NCBI GenBank assembly: GCA_933822405.4
Contig: CAKOGP040001892.1
Coordinates: 62,001-126,000, forward strand
Length of the DNA stretch: 64,000 bases
Source: Cylindrotheca closterium
Lineage: Eukaryota; Bacillariophyta; Bacillariophyceae; Bacillariales; Bacillariaceae
Direction of reading: 5' to 3'
Below are positions 10,421-20,768 of the stretch, piece after piece (the first letter of the stretch is position 1; each line of letters begins with the position of its first letter). A program made the translations under genes and the position numbers. The notes beneath the pieces were generated by a model. That model saw only the letters and a list, made by a program, of their open reading frames with translations. It had not been told where the DNA came from and made no database searches.

Positions 10421-11914
10421 GATTACTTCGATAATCGAGAATTATGAGCCATTTCTACACTTGATCTTGAGGCAAATCGTGATCGGAGTCTGGGCGAATT
10501 ATCTACGTAGAATCTTCACGTGGAAATAGTACCAATGGCAAGGATATGCCTCAACTTGCGAATATTTTTCGAGCTCCGAACTCTGTCCGAACTCGCAAGT
10601 TGAAATTCTGAAATCTTTTTGCTGAAGATTCTATCATCCACCAAGACACCGAAGATACCTATGTTCCTCGATGGATCACACTTGATTTCTTCCTGCTGTA
10701 GCAACATTCTTTTTGCCTGATGTAATGCATTCCTTCGCACACGCATCCTGCTTGATCCAAAAGGCAACCTCTTATGTCAAACTCAAGTGATATATGGCAC
10801 TTATTCTGAATCAGAATCATCATTTATTTGCCATTTTAAGATACCTTTTTCCTTTTGATGAAATGTTTCAGTGTGGTTCAAAGGTGGCATCTCGTTGATG
10901 ATATCAATGTTTCTCTTTGGCCCGCGCATAAAGAACTTCTTACATTATGTGATTGCTGGAAGCAAATGAATTGATTTCACAGAACAACTGTAGTGTATGA
11001 TTTTCACAACAAAGAGGCAGGACGGCGCCGCGAGCGACGGAGAAGGGATCTATGGTGGATTCATTCCGAAAATGTCGACTCAGAACCAACGCACACAGGA
11101 GAGAATCGGGCCTCCATGTGCGCAAGACTTGAATTCTTGACTCAATGTCACTGATGGAAATGATTGATTTCAGACCATTTGAACCAGATCCTCAGCAGCC
11201 AGCCTCGAAGAATGGGGAGCACTACGGACTACAGTACCACTGCTGTCACCCACAAAGATGACATAATTACTGTTATTATTAGGAAACTTTCGGTACTTTA
11301 TAGAAACGAATCTTTGGACCATTGTTATTGTGCTTCTACTCCTCTAGTCGTGTTTTAATTTAGCAATAGTAGCAATGGGGGAGTTGCCAACGGAATCGTA
11401 AACTAGACCCCACTGCCAGGCATGTCAGTAGTTTGATGGAATGCGCTACTTTGCAACGATGCAGCATGCTGTCATTATGCTCCCTTCCATATGTTCAACT
11501 AATGGGTTTTCTATAATGTCGAAAAGGAGATTGATTCATTCCGCTTGCTTTTCATGAGTGTAGGGGTTCTCATCAGTATTACAGCGGCCAGTGCGAAAAG
11601 AAGCACCCCTCTGTGATCACTTGATTCTTTATCTTTCATTTGCGGAAGATGCACGTCGTGGTGATTGCGTCGATTTCGAGAAAGGCCTAGTTGCTAACTG
11701 GAAGCGATCACTTCTGATCGATGTTTCAAATGTACAATTTCACTACACAATTTTTAATCCTACCGGTATGCAAGTCCTAAGTTTCTGTGTTTCTCTTTCT
11801 TCTTCTCATAATAATATTCGTGAATATATTTGTCGAGTATCGAACAATCCCTAATCAGATCTTTGATGTCAAATCATAAACATGCATTCATTCAGTCTTG
11901 CGAATGATTCTGTT
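10421..11914. other. Intergenic
   Basis: Nearly 1.5 kb without a convincing gene. Small frames at 10516-10767 (minus), 11164-11358 (plus) and 11591-11854 (plus) have no recognisable motif. No tRNA or repeat array is seen. Confidence 0.4.
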
Positions 11915-12373
11915 TTACTTGTCGTCATCGCCCACAGGGACCATTTCTACCATCAAGCCATTGTCTTGAAGACTGGCATAGTATAATTCCGCAACTTCAA
12001 ATGCATATACACCAATGACACCCATGCCATTCTTATGTGCTTGCATCATAATCTGATAGGATTCGGTATCTGATTTTCCACAAATGGTGGACAAGCAACG
12101 GGCAACGAATTCTCTCTTGTTGAAGGGATCATTGTACAGACGCACTTCCCAGGTTCCTGGATCCTCTTTGTCCTCGAACTCTATGGCATCCTCCTTGTCC
12201 ACTTTCTCGATCGTCTCGGGATCCAACGTTGCCGGACCCGCAGCAGACAAACGCTGAGAAGAAGTGGTGATGTGTCTTTGAATTCTTTGTTGAGTAGCAA
12301 TTTGGAAGCTTTGAGAGAAACCAAAGAGGGCCAAGATAAGGATGGCGAAGAATCTAGAGGTAGAGAGCGACAT
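11915..12373 (-). CDS. clpS: Plastid-targeted ClpS-like protease adaptor
   Basis: A 152-residue protein from the ATG at 12371-12373; the frame stays open up to 12484, but only this start yields a clean signal peptide. The leader (MSLSTSRFFAILILALFGFS) is followed by SQSFQIA, a Ser-Phe cleavage context like the diatom plastid motif. The core at about residues 70-150 matches ClpS: WEVRLYNDPFNKREFV corresponds to the LYNDD substrate-pocket region, followed by IMMQAHKNGMGVIGVYAFEVAELYYASL. ClpS hands N-degron substrates to the ClpC/ClpP chaperone-protease in the stroma. The pocket reads NDP rather than NDD, so recognition may differ. The family is fairly sure; targeting is inferred. Confidence 0.8.
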   Translation of the reverse strand: MSLSTSRFFAILILALFGFSQSFQIATQQRIQRHITTSSQRLSAAGPATLDPETIEKVDKEDAIEFEDKEDPGTWEVRLYNDPFNKREFVARCLSTICGKSDTESYQIMMQAHKNGMGVIGVYAFEVAELYYASLQDNGLMVEMVPVGDDDK

Positions 12374-12730
12374 GCTTAGGTGGATGATACTGATTTCCTT
12401 TGTGTATACTCTGTAGGGGTGCTTCTCGTAAGTGTAGTGTTCGTTCGATGCTGCACTTTCTTTGCGTTGGATTGCGTCATGCATGATGTGTGCGGTTCGC
12501 TGAGTTGGTTACCGTTGGAGAAATGGCAAATCGGAGCAACCACAGTAATGCGATTTATTGAAGATAAGAAATATTTTTGCAGCAGTCGCATTTATTATTG
12601 AGGAACGGGACTCCAAAATGAAACAAACGCGTATGGTAGCCAGCAACAAAATGCACACGGCTTGTTTAAAACCAATCCATCCAAAAGTTTTCCATTTTAC
12701 ATCAAAACCATACCCTAGGCCAGTTGCTCG
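12374..12730. promoter_or_regulatory. Divergent promoter between clpS-like and U-box genes
   Basis: A head-to-head intergenic region of 357 bases. From about 12627 it contains a segment that recurs upstream of the second U-box copy (14397 onwards, beginning ACGCGTATGGTAGCCAGCA), so the U-box promoter was duplicated with the gene. Confidence 0.5.
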
Positions 12731-14047
12731 ATGTCTCGTCCAACTGACATCATGTCAACAATAACGGAAGTTTCATTCTCGAATGATAGTAGTGAGAATA
12801 GTGAGAATGAAGGTTTGATTCCTGAAGTATTGATGAAAGGGTTGAGCCTATCTCAAGTGACTGAAATATACAAGGACAGATTATCAGAAGATAATGTCGT
12901 GGCAATTGCACGAAGACTGTTGATTGAAATTGGATCCAAGCATGAACAAAAAGGCCAAGTTGACACTGATGATTGGGATGATGATTCAGAAGCTAGTCTG
13001 GGAAATGGCAGAATCAATAGAAACCAGCACTTCTGTTCGATTGGGATTGACATTCTTCGCCGTTCACCTTGCGATCTTTTGACGGGATCAGAACTCTTGA
13101 AGCATCACATTGCCAACCTATCACAGAGTGCTCCAGAAGAATTCCTTGATCCTATCTCTTTTGACATCATGCATGATCCTGTGGTCATTTCGTCTGGATT
13201 TGTTGTGGATCGAAGTACTGCCATCAATCAAAGCTCAGGAGAGCTTCAGCTTGCTACCTGTCCATGGTCACGAGTGGAACTGAGTCCTGAGCTTTATCCT
13301 GCTTTGCGATTGAAGCAGAAGATGACAGAATTCAAGTCTGGTCGAGTGGATGAAATGATCGAAACTGCGTCTCTTTTGCTCAACGCCAAGAACGAGCGCG
13401 ACTTTTGCAAAGTTTTCGAGCTGGCGCAGGAGTTCATGGATGACATTGGGCCCAACGGACACCGAGAACTTGCTGTGCAATTGGCAGAGTTGGTTCTTTC
13501 CACGTTGACCTTGAAGCCTTCTGACCCTTCGAGGTTGTGCATCCTTCAGCCATCAGTGTTGACCAAACATTTTTTAATGTTGCATTCATTGAAGCAGGCA
13601 ACTCTCGTACAAGCATACCTCCCTATAAAGGCTTTCCAGATGAGCGAAATGGTACAAAAGGCAATTGGCGGAAACCAGTTTGATGAAGCTGAAAAGTGGC
13701 TTGCCTGCTGCACCGAGATTCAGGATAAGTGTGAGGATTTGCTAACTGGTAACAAGGAAATACCTTTGGGTAAACTGCATTTGGATCTTGCCGAAAAACG
13801 GGGAGGTAACCACCTGGAAGTTTTTGTGAACCGCTTTACAAATATTGAAATGGCCTTTATTCTGAGGTCCTGGGGTTTTGCTCAGGAGACAATTGACGAG
13901 ATGACACGATGCGCTCGAGTGTATGTCATTCGCGATATTTTGATAGTGAATTGCTCCGATAAAAATTTGGAGAGGGTTTTCAAGACGCGTTTGGCGGAAG
14001 CCTGTGACCTAACAGATGTAGCTCGGAGGATATTCGCGGTTGATTGA
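12731..14047 (+). CDS. U-box domain protein (putative E3 ubiquitin ligase), intact copy
   Basis: A 438-residue intronless protein. Residues about 134-200 form a U-box: PEEFLDPISFDIMHDPVVISSG, then FVVDRSTAI and CPWSRVEL, the pattern of a RING-like fold without zinc ligands that recruits an E2 enzyme. The rest looks helical, with no recognised repeat, and would be the substrate-binding part. The N-terminus is Ser/Asn/Glu-rich. It is the intact member of a local family whose second and third copies (14507-15757 and about 15978-16180) are broken. Ubiquitin ligase activity is inferred from the domain. Confidence 0.75.
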   Translation: MSRPTDIMSTITEVSFSNDSSENSENEGLIPEVLMKGLSLSQVTEIYKDRLSEDNVVAIARRLLIEIGSKHEQKGQVDTDDWDDDSEASLGNGRINRNQHFCSIGIDILRRSPCDLLTGSELLKHHIANLSQSAPEEFLDPISFDIMHDPVVISSGFVVDRSTAINQSSGELQLATCPWSRVELSPELYPALRLKQKMTEFKSGRVDEMIETASLLLNAKNERDFCKVFELAQEFMDDIGPNGHRELAVQLAELVLSTLTLKPSDPSRLCILQPSVLTKHFLMLHSLKQATLVQAYLPIKAFQMSEMVQKAIGGNQFDEAEKWLACCTEIQDKCEDLLTGNKEIPLGKLHLDLAEKRGGNHLEVFVNRFTNIEMAFILRSWGFAQETIDEMTRCARVYVIRDILIVNCSDKNLERVFKTRLAEACDLTDVARRIFAVD

Positions 14048-14396
14048 CTCCTCTGCCATGCTGCGCTTTCAAACTTTTTCCTATACCGGTAGTGAAGAAA
14101 TTACTTCAAAACAGTATGTTGCTTTCTTTTATTTTATTCTTCCTGATCGGTCAAATTTGGAATATATCCGATCCACAAACCTCGCCTTTTATTACACCGT
14201 CAACCGTCAATGCACCATTAATGTCTTGTCGAAAAGTTCGTCCATGTGTCCCGAATTTATATTGATGATCGCATCTATTAGTATTTGGAGAACTGGTAGT
14301 TCGGAGCAATAGTAATATTTTCACTGTGCAATGTGTTATACTCATTTCTATTTTTTATAATATAGAGTTATTACTGTATATATTTGCAGGAAGCAT
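14048..14396. other. Spacer between duplicated U-box units
   Basis: 3' flank of the intact U-box gene. Chance frames only; the duplicated upstream block begins at 14397. Confidence 0.4.
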
Positions 14397-14506
14397 ACGC
14401 GTATGGTAGCCAGCAGCAAAATGCACATGCACAGCTTGTTCAAAACCAATCCATCCAAAAGTCGTTGTCTTCTTGCATCAAAAGCATACCCTAGGCCTGT
14501 CCCTCA

Positions 14507-15757
14507 ATGACCCTTTACAAGATCCCAAAGCAGGCTTCAATCTCGTGCAACAAACGTCATCAGGCTAAGTGGTGGAATGACTATAGTAACAATGAAGGTT
14601 TGATTCCTGAACTCTTGACGAATGGATTGAATCTGTCTCGAATGATTGAAATATACAAGGAGAGGTTATCAGAAGAAAACGAGAAAACGTTGTGGCAATT
14701 GCACGAAGACTATTGATTGAAGTTGGATCCAAGCATGAACAAGAAGGCCAAGGTGGCTATAGAAACCAGAATTTCTGTGCGATTGGGGTTGATATTCTTC
14801 GCCATTCACCTTGCGACCTTTCGACAGGATCAGAACTCTTGAAGCATCACATTGTCAACCTATCACAGAGTGCTCCAGAAGATTTCTTCGATCCCATCTC
14901 TTTTGAAATCATGCGTGATCCTGTGGTCATTTCGTCTGGATTTGTTGTGGATCGAAGTACTGCCATCAATCAAAGCTCAGGAGAGCTTCAGTTTGCCACC
15001 TGTCCATGGTCACGAGTGGAACTGAGTCCTGAGCTTTATCCTGCTTTGGGATTGAAGCAGAAGATGACAGAATTCAAGTCAGAGCGGGTGAGTGAAATGA
15101 TCGAAACTGCATCTCTTTTGCTCAACGCCAAGAACGAGCGCGACTTTTGCAAAGTTTTCGAGCTGGCGCAGGAGTCCATGGATGACATTGGGCCCAACGG
15201 ACACCGAGAACTTGCTATCAAATTTGCACAGCTGGCTCTTTCCACTTTGGACCTCAAACCCTCCGACCCCTCAAGGTTGTGCATCCTTCAGCCACCGTTG
15301 TTGACCAAACAATTTTTAATGTTGTATGCATTGAAGCAGGCAAATCTCGTACAAGCATACCTCCCTATAAAGGCTCTCCAGATGAGCGAAATGGTAGAAA
15401 AGGCAATTGACGGAAACCAATTTGATGAAGCTGAAAAGTGGCTTGCCTGCTGCACCGAGATTCAGGATAATTGTGAGGATTTGCTAACTGGTGGATCTTG
15501 CCATAAACCGGGGAGGTAACCACCTTGAGGTATTATTGAATCTCTTTACAAATATTGAAATGGGCAAGATTCTGAGGTCCTGGGGTTTTGCTCAGGAGAC
15601 AACCTTCGAGTTGACACGATGCGCTCGAATGCATGTTATGCGCGATATTTTGACAGAGCGAACCGAGAAATGGTTGAAGAGGGTTTTCAAGACGCGTTTG
15701 GCGGAAGCCTGTGACCTAACAGATGTAGCTCGGAGGACAATCGCGGTAGAATATTGA
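14507..15757 (+). pseudogene. Broken tandem copy of the U-box gene
   Basis: A paralogue of the gene at 12731-14047, still very similar over the U-box and C-terminal part. Three length changes are visible by alignment: an 8-base tandem duplication near 14679-14694 that shifts the frame, a loss of 51 bases (in frame) near 14757, and a 32-base deletion at about 15499 that shifts the frame back. The coding trace runs in one frame to about 14690, in another from about 14692 to 15498, and in the first again to 15757. The middle frame has no ATG before the U-box. I therefore call a pseudogene, although a truncated protein starting within the U-box cannot be excluded. The duplicated unit includes the promoter block from 14397. 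Confidence 0.8.
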
Positions 15758-15977
15758 TTCTCTCATGCTGCGACTTCAAACTTACAGTACTGTGATACTG
15801 AAGCCATTATTTCAAAAGAGTATGCTGGTTTCTATATTTTATTCTCACGGTTAAAATGGATGGCCCCGTCCAACATAACAATAGTGCCGCCTTCAATTGA
15901 TACCGCATATGAACTTTGGAAAGAGGTTAATCGGAGAAACCATCATAGTATTTTTATAAAATAGATTGCATGCAATT

Positions 15978-16180
15978 TGGAACTTGGTATCCATCTGGGA
16001 CAGTTGGGTTATTTCACGTTGGACAGGAAACCTTCTGACCCTTCCAGATCATGCATCCTTCCGCCATCTTTGTTGACGAAACAACTGTTGATCCTATGTG
16101 CCCTACCTATTGCCGAAGGAATAATCTCTTGATAAGTATATATACCTCCCTAGAAAGGTTCCCAAGATAAGCAAGAAGGT
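15978..16180 (+). pseudogene. Short degenerate relic of a third U-box copy
   Basis: The stretch from GAACTTGGTATC at about 15980 through CCTTCTGACCCTTCCAG and GCATCCTTCCGCCAT to TACCTCCCTAGAAAGG follows, in order, the region of the U-box genes at about 13468-13650 and 15208-15380. It has many substitutions and indels, no open frame and no U-box. It is a third, much older duplicate. Confidence 0.65.
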
Positions 16181-17162
16181 CCTCTGGTATATACATTGTC
16201 CGAGCCTCCAAATTGTTTCCTTGCTCGTCGAGGATATATATACGCCATGTTATGATATTGTACGAATCAATCTGCCGTTGGGGTTGGGGTCTCTCGAGGA
16301 TTGTGCCAGTCAGTCCATCACTGTGAAGACAATCGATCAGTGATAATAAGATTGTTTGGCGGTCATGGTGGGAATCATTGCCACCGATGCGATGGATGCG
16401 ATGGATGCATACTGCACGACCACAGTACTGTCCAAAATATTACGTCGCCTATCATAACTCGTGAATCTTGGGTTTGCGTTGGATCTTCTCTAAAACTCCA
16501 AACTCGGTACTGGGTCTTGGTGATTGAATCCCAGATGTACTTGTACTGCAGGCGAGAGATAGAGAGAGATGTTTCGGTGATGGATGGTTGCTCCCAAGAT
16601 ACCCAACAAGATTCGCTCGACGAACACGTGAGGTTGGCCAATGGCAAGATTCATTTTGGGAGCTACTATAGTCCTTGTTTCGAAAATTAGTTCCATGACC
16701 CAGCACGTGTCGGCGTTCATACGAATACTCAAATCTGTCATAGTGACATGTCGCACACGATTCGATCGTGCAAAACGGAAGTTCCGTCTAGCTAGAAAAA
16801 GTACCATGTCTACGTTGCGGTAACACGCGCAAGCTCGCCTCTTTCGGTTCCAACCTCAAAGAAAAATGCGCCTTGCAAGAGTGAGTGAGAGACTTTTGTG
16901 AGTAGACCCAAGGCTGTGAAATTGGAAAACCGATTGACTCACCACCATCAACAAAAGCTTTGATTCTTTTGTGTGTTTGTCATATATTTCTAGCTGGAGC
17001 CCCCTTTTTTTGGTGTCCATTTCCAAAAAAGTCATTCCTCCTTCAATACTCTCCTAGGTTGCAACAACATCATCACCATCCTTGGTAAAGCAAAAGCAAA
17101 AGCAAAAGCAAAAGCAAAAGCAATTCAGAATACATTTCATATAGAAAAAAAGATTCAAAACC
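16181..17162. other. Intergenic, promoter of the LRR receptor gene
   Basis: Overlapping frames exist around 16301-16807 on both strands, but none shows a family signature. The best is a minus-strand frame at 16490-16807, and I do not call it. The last 120 bases are the presumed 5' UTR of the next gene. Confidence 0.35.
17087..17121 (+). repeat. (AAAAGC)n hexamer repeat in presumed 5' UTR
   Basis: About six copies of AAAAGC end 42 bases upstream of the ATG at 17163, in the leader of the LRR receptor-like gene. Confidence 0.85.
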
Positions 17163-20100
17163 ATGGCAAGAGAAAGCTCCAAAGACAAGACCAGCAGCAA
17201 GCGAAGAGAAAGCAAGTATGATGGTGACGACAATGATGATGATGCTAATAATAATAACAGAGAACACAGACATAGATCATCGAAACGTCACAGCAAGAGA
17301 CGGTCTTCCGTAGAAGGAGAGAAGGATAAAGATCGCAAACATTCTTCGACTCGCAAATCTTCTTCCAAAGGCCGAAGCAAGAGCGGAGATCGCAAACACA
17401 AAGACCATGCTGATTCTTCTTCTACTAAGGCTACGACTCACAAGAAGAGAGCTTCGAGTGTGGAACACAAAGAAAAAGAAAAGTCTAGTAATAGACATTC
17501 GCGAAGAACCAGCCGGACCATTGAGGATGATGCCAGGGAAGCTTCCAAGGCTGCTCCTTCTGCTGCTGCTGAAGAACCCAAGCATCACCGATCTTCTAGT
17601 TTGGAGAATCGAAAGTCTCCTTCCATGGAGAGGAATGAATCAGAAGCGACACCAGCAGCTGCACAAACATCTTCTTCTCCTTCTCGTCCTCCTCCTACAG
17701 CAGCAGCAGCAGCAGCAACTACCAAACCATCCGTTGCACAGCGCTCCTCCACAGCACCATCACCACCAAGATCTTCCAAGCCTGCCGATCCCCCAGCACC
17801 AGCTGTTGTTGCTGCTGTTAGTGCACCCAAGCCAACACCACCCAAACCACAACCACCAGCCGCTACGACTCCCACTTCGGTGGGACAATTGCGACAAAAG
17901 CTGGAGGCTGCCGCTGCTACTTCTCGGGCAGCTGCTACAGGACAGGCGCCAGCATCACCAGCCAAGGCACCCCAACCAGCAGCAGCTTCCAAGACCGCAG
18001 TGACTCCACCTGCAGCCCCAGCCTCCGCGTCTTCCACTCCTTCCAAAACGTCTCTGCAATCGGTGGGACAATTGCGACAAAAGTTGGAGGTTGCCGCAGC
18101 TACTTCTCGAGCGGCTGCGGTCCATGCTCCTCCTTCTCCACAACCAGTACAGGCGGCCACTCCAGAATGGCAACAATTGCTCCAAGAAGCCAACCTTGTG
18201 CCAGCAACCACCACTACAACAACTAGTGCAAGTAGTACACCGGCACTTGGAATGGCAACCACTACCACCACCAGTAAGGCGGCATCCTCTTCGCCTCACA
18301 GGAAACCAACACCCACTTCTTCTTCTCCGGCCCGCAGTACACCTGCCAAAAATCCATACGACAAGGCCCAAGAACAAGTCATTCGAGCACCACCCACACC
18401 CACCACTCCGGGAAGACAATCCGTGGGACAATTGCGTCAACAAATGGAAGCCAAGGCTGCTGCTGCATCTGCGGCGTCTGTAGTAGTGGGACCACCATCT
18501 CCCATTCGAAAGACGGCACAAGCACCATGGGTCGTGCCTTCTACTACAACTACCACCACAACAACGAAAACAACAACAACTTCTACTTTACCCAAATCAT
18601 CACCAAGTCGTTCTTCCAAGGTGGAGGAGATTCGTCAAAAGCTGGAAACTACCGAACAACAGCAACAACAACAACAACAACAGCAACTTGACACTACCAT
18701 GGATTCGGGAGCAGCCGTGGCATTGTCTCCCTCGAGACAGTCCACGAATGAAATTATTCAAAAGTTCAATCGATCTTCCAGCAATCGCAACCTGCAGGAC
18801 GAACATACTGAACGAAGGGAGAGTGGTAGTAGTCGTGGCTTGCACCGTGAGCCCAGTCGTCGAGAACGTTCTTCTGCATTGGAGGATACTCCGGATCGAG
18901 GAGGAGCAACAACAACAACAACAAGAGGAGAGTCTCGAAAAGATTTGGAACGAAGCTCCAGTCGAAGAGGAGGACATGAGGATGGAGATCGCAAAAAAGA
19001 TTCGAACAATTATCGTCGTCATTCATCGGAACGAAATTTGGATCGACAAAAGTCCAAGCGTAAAACTGATACCACAAAGACGCTCATCACATCCACCACC
19101 ACACAAAGCACCCTCGATCTACAGGTAGCAGAGCAAGTAGACCTTGATGCATCCAAAGACAACAACAAGAACAAGAAGCGCAAACGCAAATCCAAGCGTC
19201 AATCTCAAAAGAAATGCCGTGGTCCGGTAATGTGTCTCATTGTCTGCTTGCTGCTATTGGGTGTTTTGGGTGTGGGTGCATGGATGTGGTTGCGCATGCG
19301 TAATGTAAGAGCCCAAGCTGTGGACAATGAACCACTGTTCGGTGGTGATGATAATACTGCTGCTGATTCCATACCCACACCCGTCTCACCCTCTCCTCCT
19401 ATGCCTACCACTATGCCTGATGTGATACCACCCACATTCAAACCAACGAATATACCAACTGTTGAACCTGGATTGCCGACTGTTTCTCCTTCTCAATTTC
19501 CAACGATACAGCCTACTGCAACAGCATCTTGGGGTCCTACCATTCCTCCATCCGATGTTCCATCGGCGGCGCCAACCACCCAGTCCGAATGGATTGGAAA
19601 TGTCATTTTTGACGTGGCTCGATTCGGTGGAGAAGAGTTCAATCGGCCAGATACCTACCAACGCAAGGCGATGGAATGGATCTTGGTGGAAGGAAACAAC
19701 ATTGCCATTGCAGTTTCCAATGAAATGTCCTACGAAGAGTTGGTGGTCCAACTCTACGCCCTCGCTTGTACTTACTACAGCACCTACCAAGTCGCCAATG
19801 ATGTCACCAGTGTCTTGCTAGACGCCGAAGAAGTTGGTCCTTGGATCAATTCGGATCGTTGGATGATGTCGGCTTCCAATGGCGGATGCGACTGGTTTGG
19901 AGTGATTTGCAATCGTCGTGGACATGTGGAAAAGATCAGCTTGCCCAACAATGGGCTCAGTGGAAACGTTCCTCCCGAGCTTTCACTACTCAAGGATTCC
20001 ATCTTGTACCTTGATTTGTACAATAATGACATTCACAATGTGGGTGAAAATGGAAACTCCTTTTTGGGTGAAATGACCAATCTTCAGTACCTCTACTTGG

Positions 20101-20768
20101 GTCAAACCTTTTTCGAGCACGATGGGATTCCAACCCAGTTGTCACGCCTCTCCAACTTGGTCGAGTTGGACATTTCCTTCACCTCTTGGTTTGGACCATT
20201 GAAGTCGAATCCTTGGTCCAGCCTGGTCAATCTGGAATACCTCGTCATGAATGGCAATGTATTCAACAATACGTTGCCAGAAGAGCTGGTCCAATTGCCC
20301 AAGTTGCAATACTTGTATGTGGTGGACAGCTTTTTGAAGGGTGACTTGGAATGGGTGTCTCGCATGCCGGCCATTCGCGAGCTGTGGATTGACAACAATC
20401 CATTGTCCGCGGAAATTCCAGACTCCTTGAGCAAGGCTTCCACATTGGCCAGCTTTTCCGCCGGCAACTGCGGTTTGACTGGAGGCATTCCAGCTTCGAT
20501 GGGCGATTTGGCGGATAGTATGACCCATTTGTGGTTGAATGACAATGATTTGACCAGAGCCATTCCTGGAGATCTCTCCAGGCTATCCAATCTTCAAACC
20601 TTGAGTTTGATGGGCAATGGGTTCAATGGCGGAGTTCCAAGCGAAATCTGTTTTGATCTTTCACGGTTGCAAACGATCGAAGTGGATTCTTCTGTCCCTT
20701 GCGAATGCTGCACCTGCTGTGGCCACAACAGCCTCTCGGTTCAGAGTGCTACCACTGGCACCAGATAA
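17163..20768 (+). CDS. Transmembrane LRR receptor-like protein with long disordered cytoplasmic N-terminus
   Basis: An intronless gene for 1201 residues. Residues 1-170 are rich in Arg, Ser and Lys. Residues 170-680 are Ala/Pro/Ser/Thr-rich and disordered, and contain a recurring short helix: SVGQLRQKLE near 239 and 300, SVGQLRQQME near 420, and KVEEIRQKLE near 488. A poly-Gln run follows the last. After a basic stop-transfer cluster (KKRKRKSKRQSQKK) a single membrane segment spans about 687-709. Outside are a Pro/Thr/Ser stalk (730-800) and plant-type LRRs (about 915-1185; NNGLSGNVPPEL, NDNDLTRAIPGDL), closed by a Cys cluster (CECCTCC). This topology (inside N-terminus, outside LRR) is common in diatom LRR receptors. 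There is no kinase domain, so signalling would need partners, perhaps through the repeated helices. Confidence 0.85.
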   Translation: MARESSKDKTSSKRRESKYDGDDNDDDANNNNREHRHRSSKRHSKRRSSVEGEKDKDRKHSSTRKSSSKGRSKSGDRKHKDHADSSSTKATTHKKRASSVEHKEKEKSSNRHSRRTSRTIEDDAREASKAAPSAAAEEPKHHRSSSLENRKSPSMERNESEATPAAAQTSSSPSRPPPTAAAAAATTKPSVAQRSSTAPSPPRSSKPADPPAPAVVAAVSAPKPTPPKPQPPAATTPTSVGQLRQKLEAAAATSRAAATGQAPASPAKAPQPAAASKTAVTPPAAPASASSTPSKTSLQSVGQLRQKLEVAAATSRAAAVHAPPSPQPVQAATPEWQQLLQEANLVPATTTTTTSASSTPALGMATTTTTSKAASSSPHRKPTPTSSSPARSTPAKNPYDKAQEQVIRAPPTPTTPGRQSVGQLRQQMEAKAAAASAASVVVGPPSPIRKTAQAPWVVPSTTTTTTTTKTTTTSTLPKSSPSRSSKVEEIRQKLETTEQQQQQQQQQQLDTTMDSGAAVALSPSRQSTNEIIQKFNRSSSNRNLQDEHTERRESGSSRGLHREPSRRERSSALEDTPDRGGATTTTTRGESRKDLERSSSRRGGHEDGDRKKDSNNYRRHSSERNLDRQKSKRKTDTTKTLITSTTTQSTLDLQVAEQVDLDASKDNNKNKKRKRKSKRQSQKKCRGPVMCLIVCLLLLGVLGVGAWMWLRMRNVRAQAVDNEPLFGGDDNTAADSIPTPVSPSPPMPTTMPDVIPPTFKPTNIPTVEPGLPTVSPSQFPTIQPTATASWGPTIPPSDVPSAAPTTQSEWIGNVIFDVARFGGEEFNRPDTYQRKAMEWILVEGNNIAIAVSNEMSYEELVVQLYALACTYYSTYQVANDVTSVLLDAEEVGPWINSDRWMMSASNGGCDWFGVICNRRGHVEKISLPNNGLSGNVPPELSLLKDSILYLDLYNNDIHNVGENGNSFLGEMTNLQYLYLGQTFFEHDGIPTQLSRLSNLVELDISFTSWFGPLKSNPWSSLVNLEYLVMNGNVFNNTLPEELVQLPKLQYLYVVDSFLKGDLEWVSRMPAIRELWIDNNPLSAEIPDSLSKASTLASFSAGNCGLTGGIPASMGDLADSMTHLWLNDNDLTRAIPGDLSRLSNLQTLSLMGNGFNGGVPSEICFDLSRLQTIEVDSSVPCECCTCCGHNSLSVQSATTGTR

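Noticed and set aside
16301..16807. Overlapping ORFs on both strands upstream of the LRR receptor gene
   Set aside because: No recognisable motif and no consistent gene structure.
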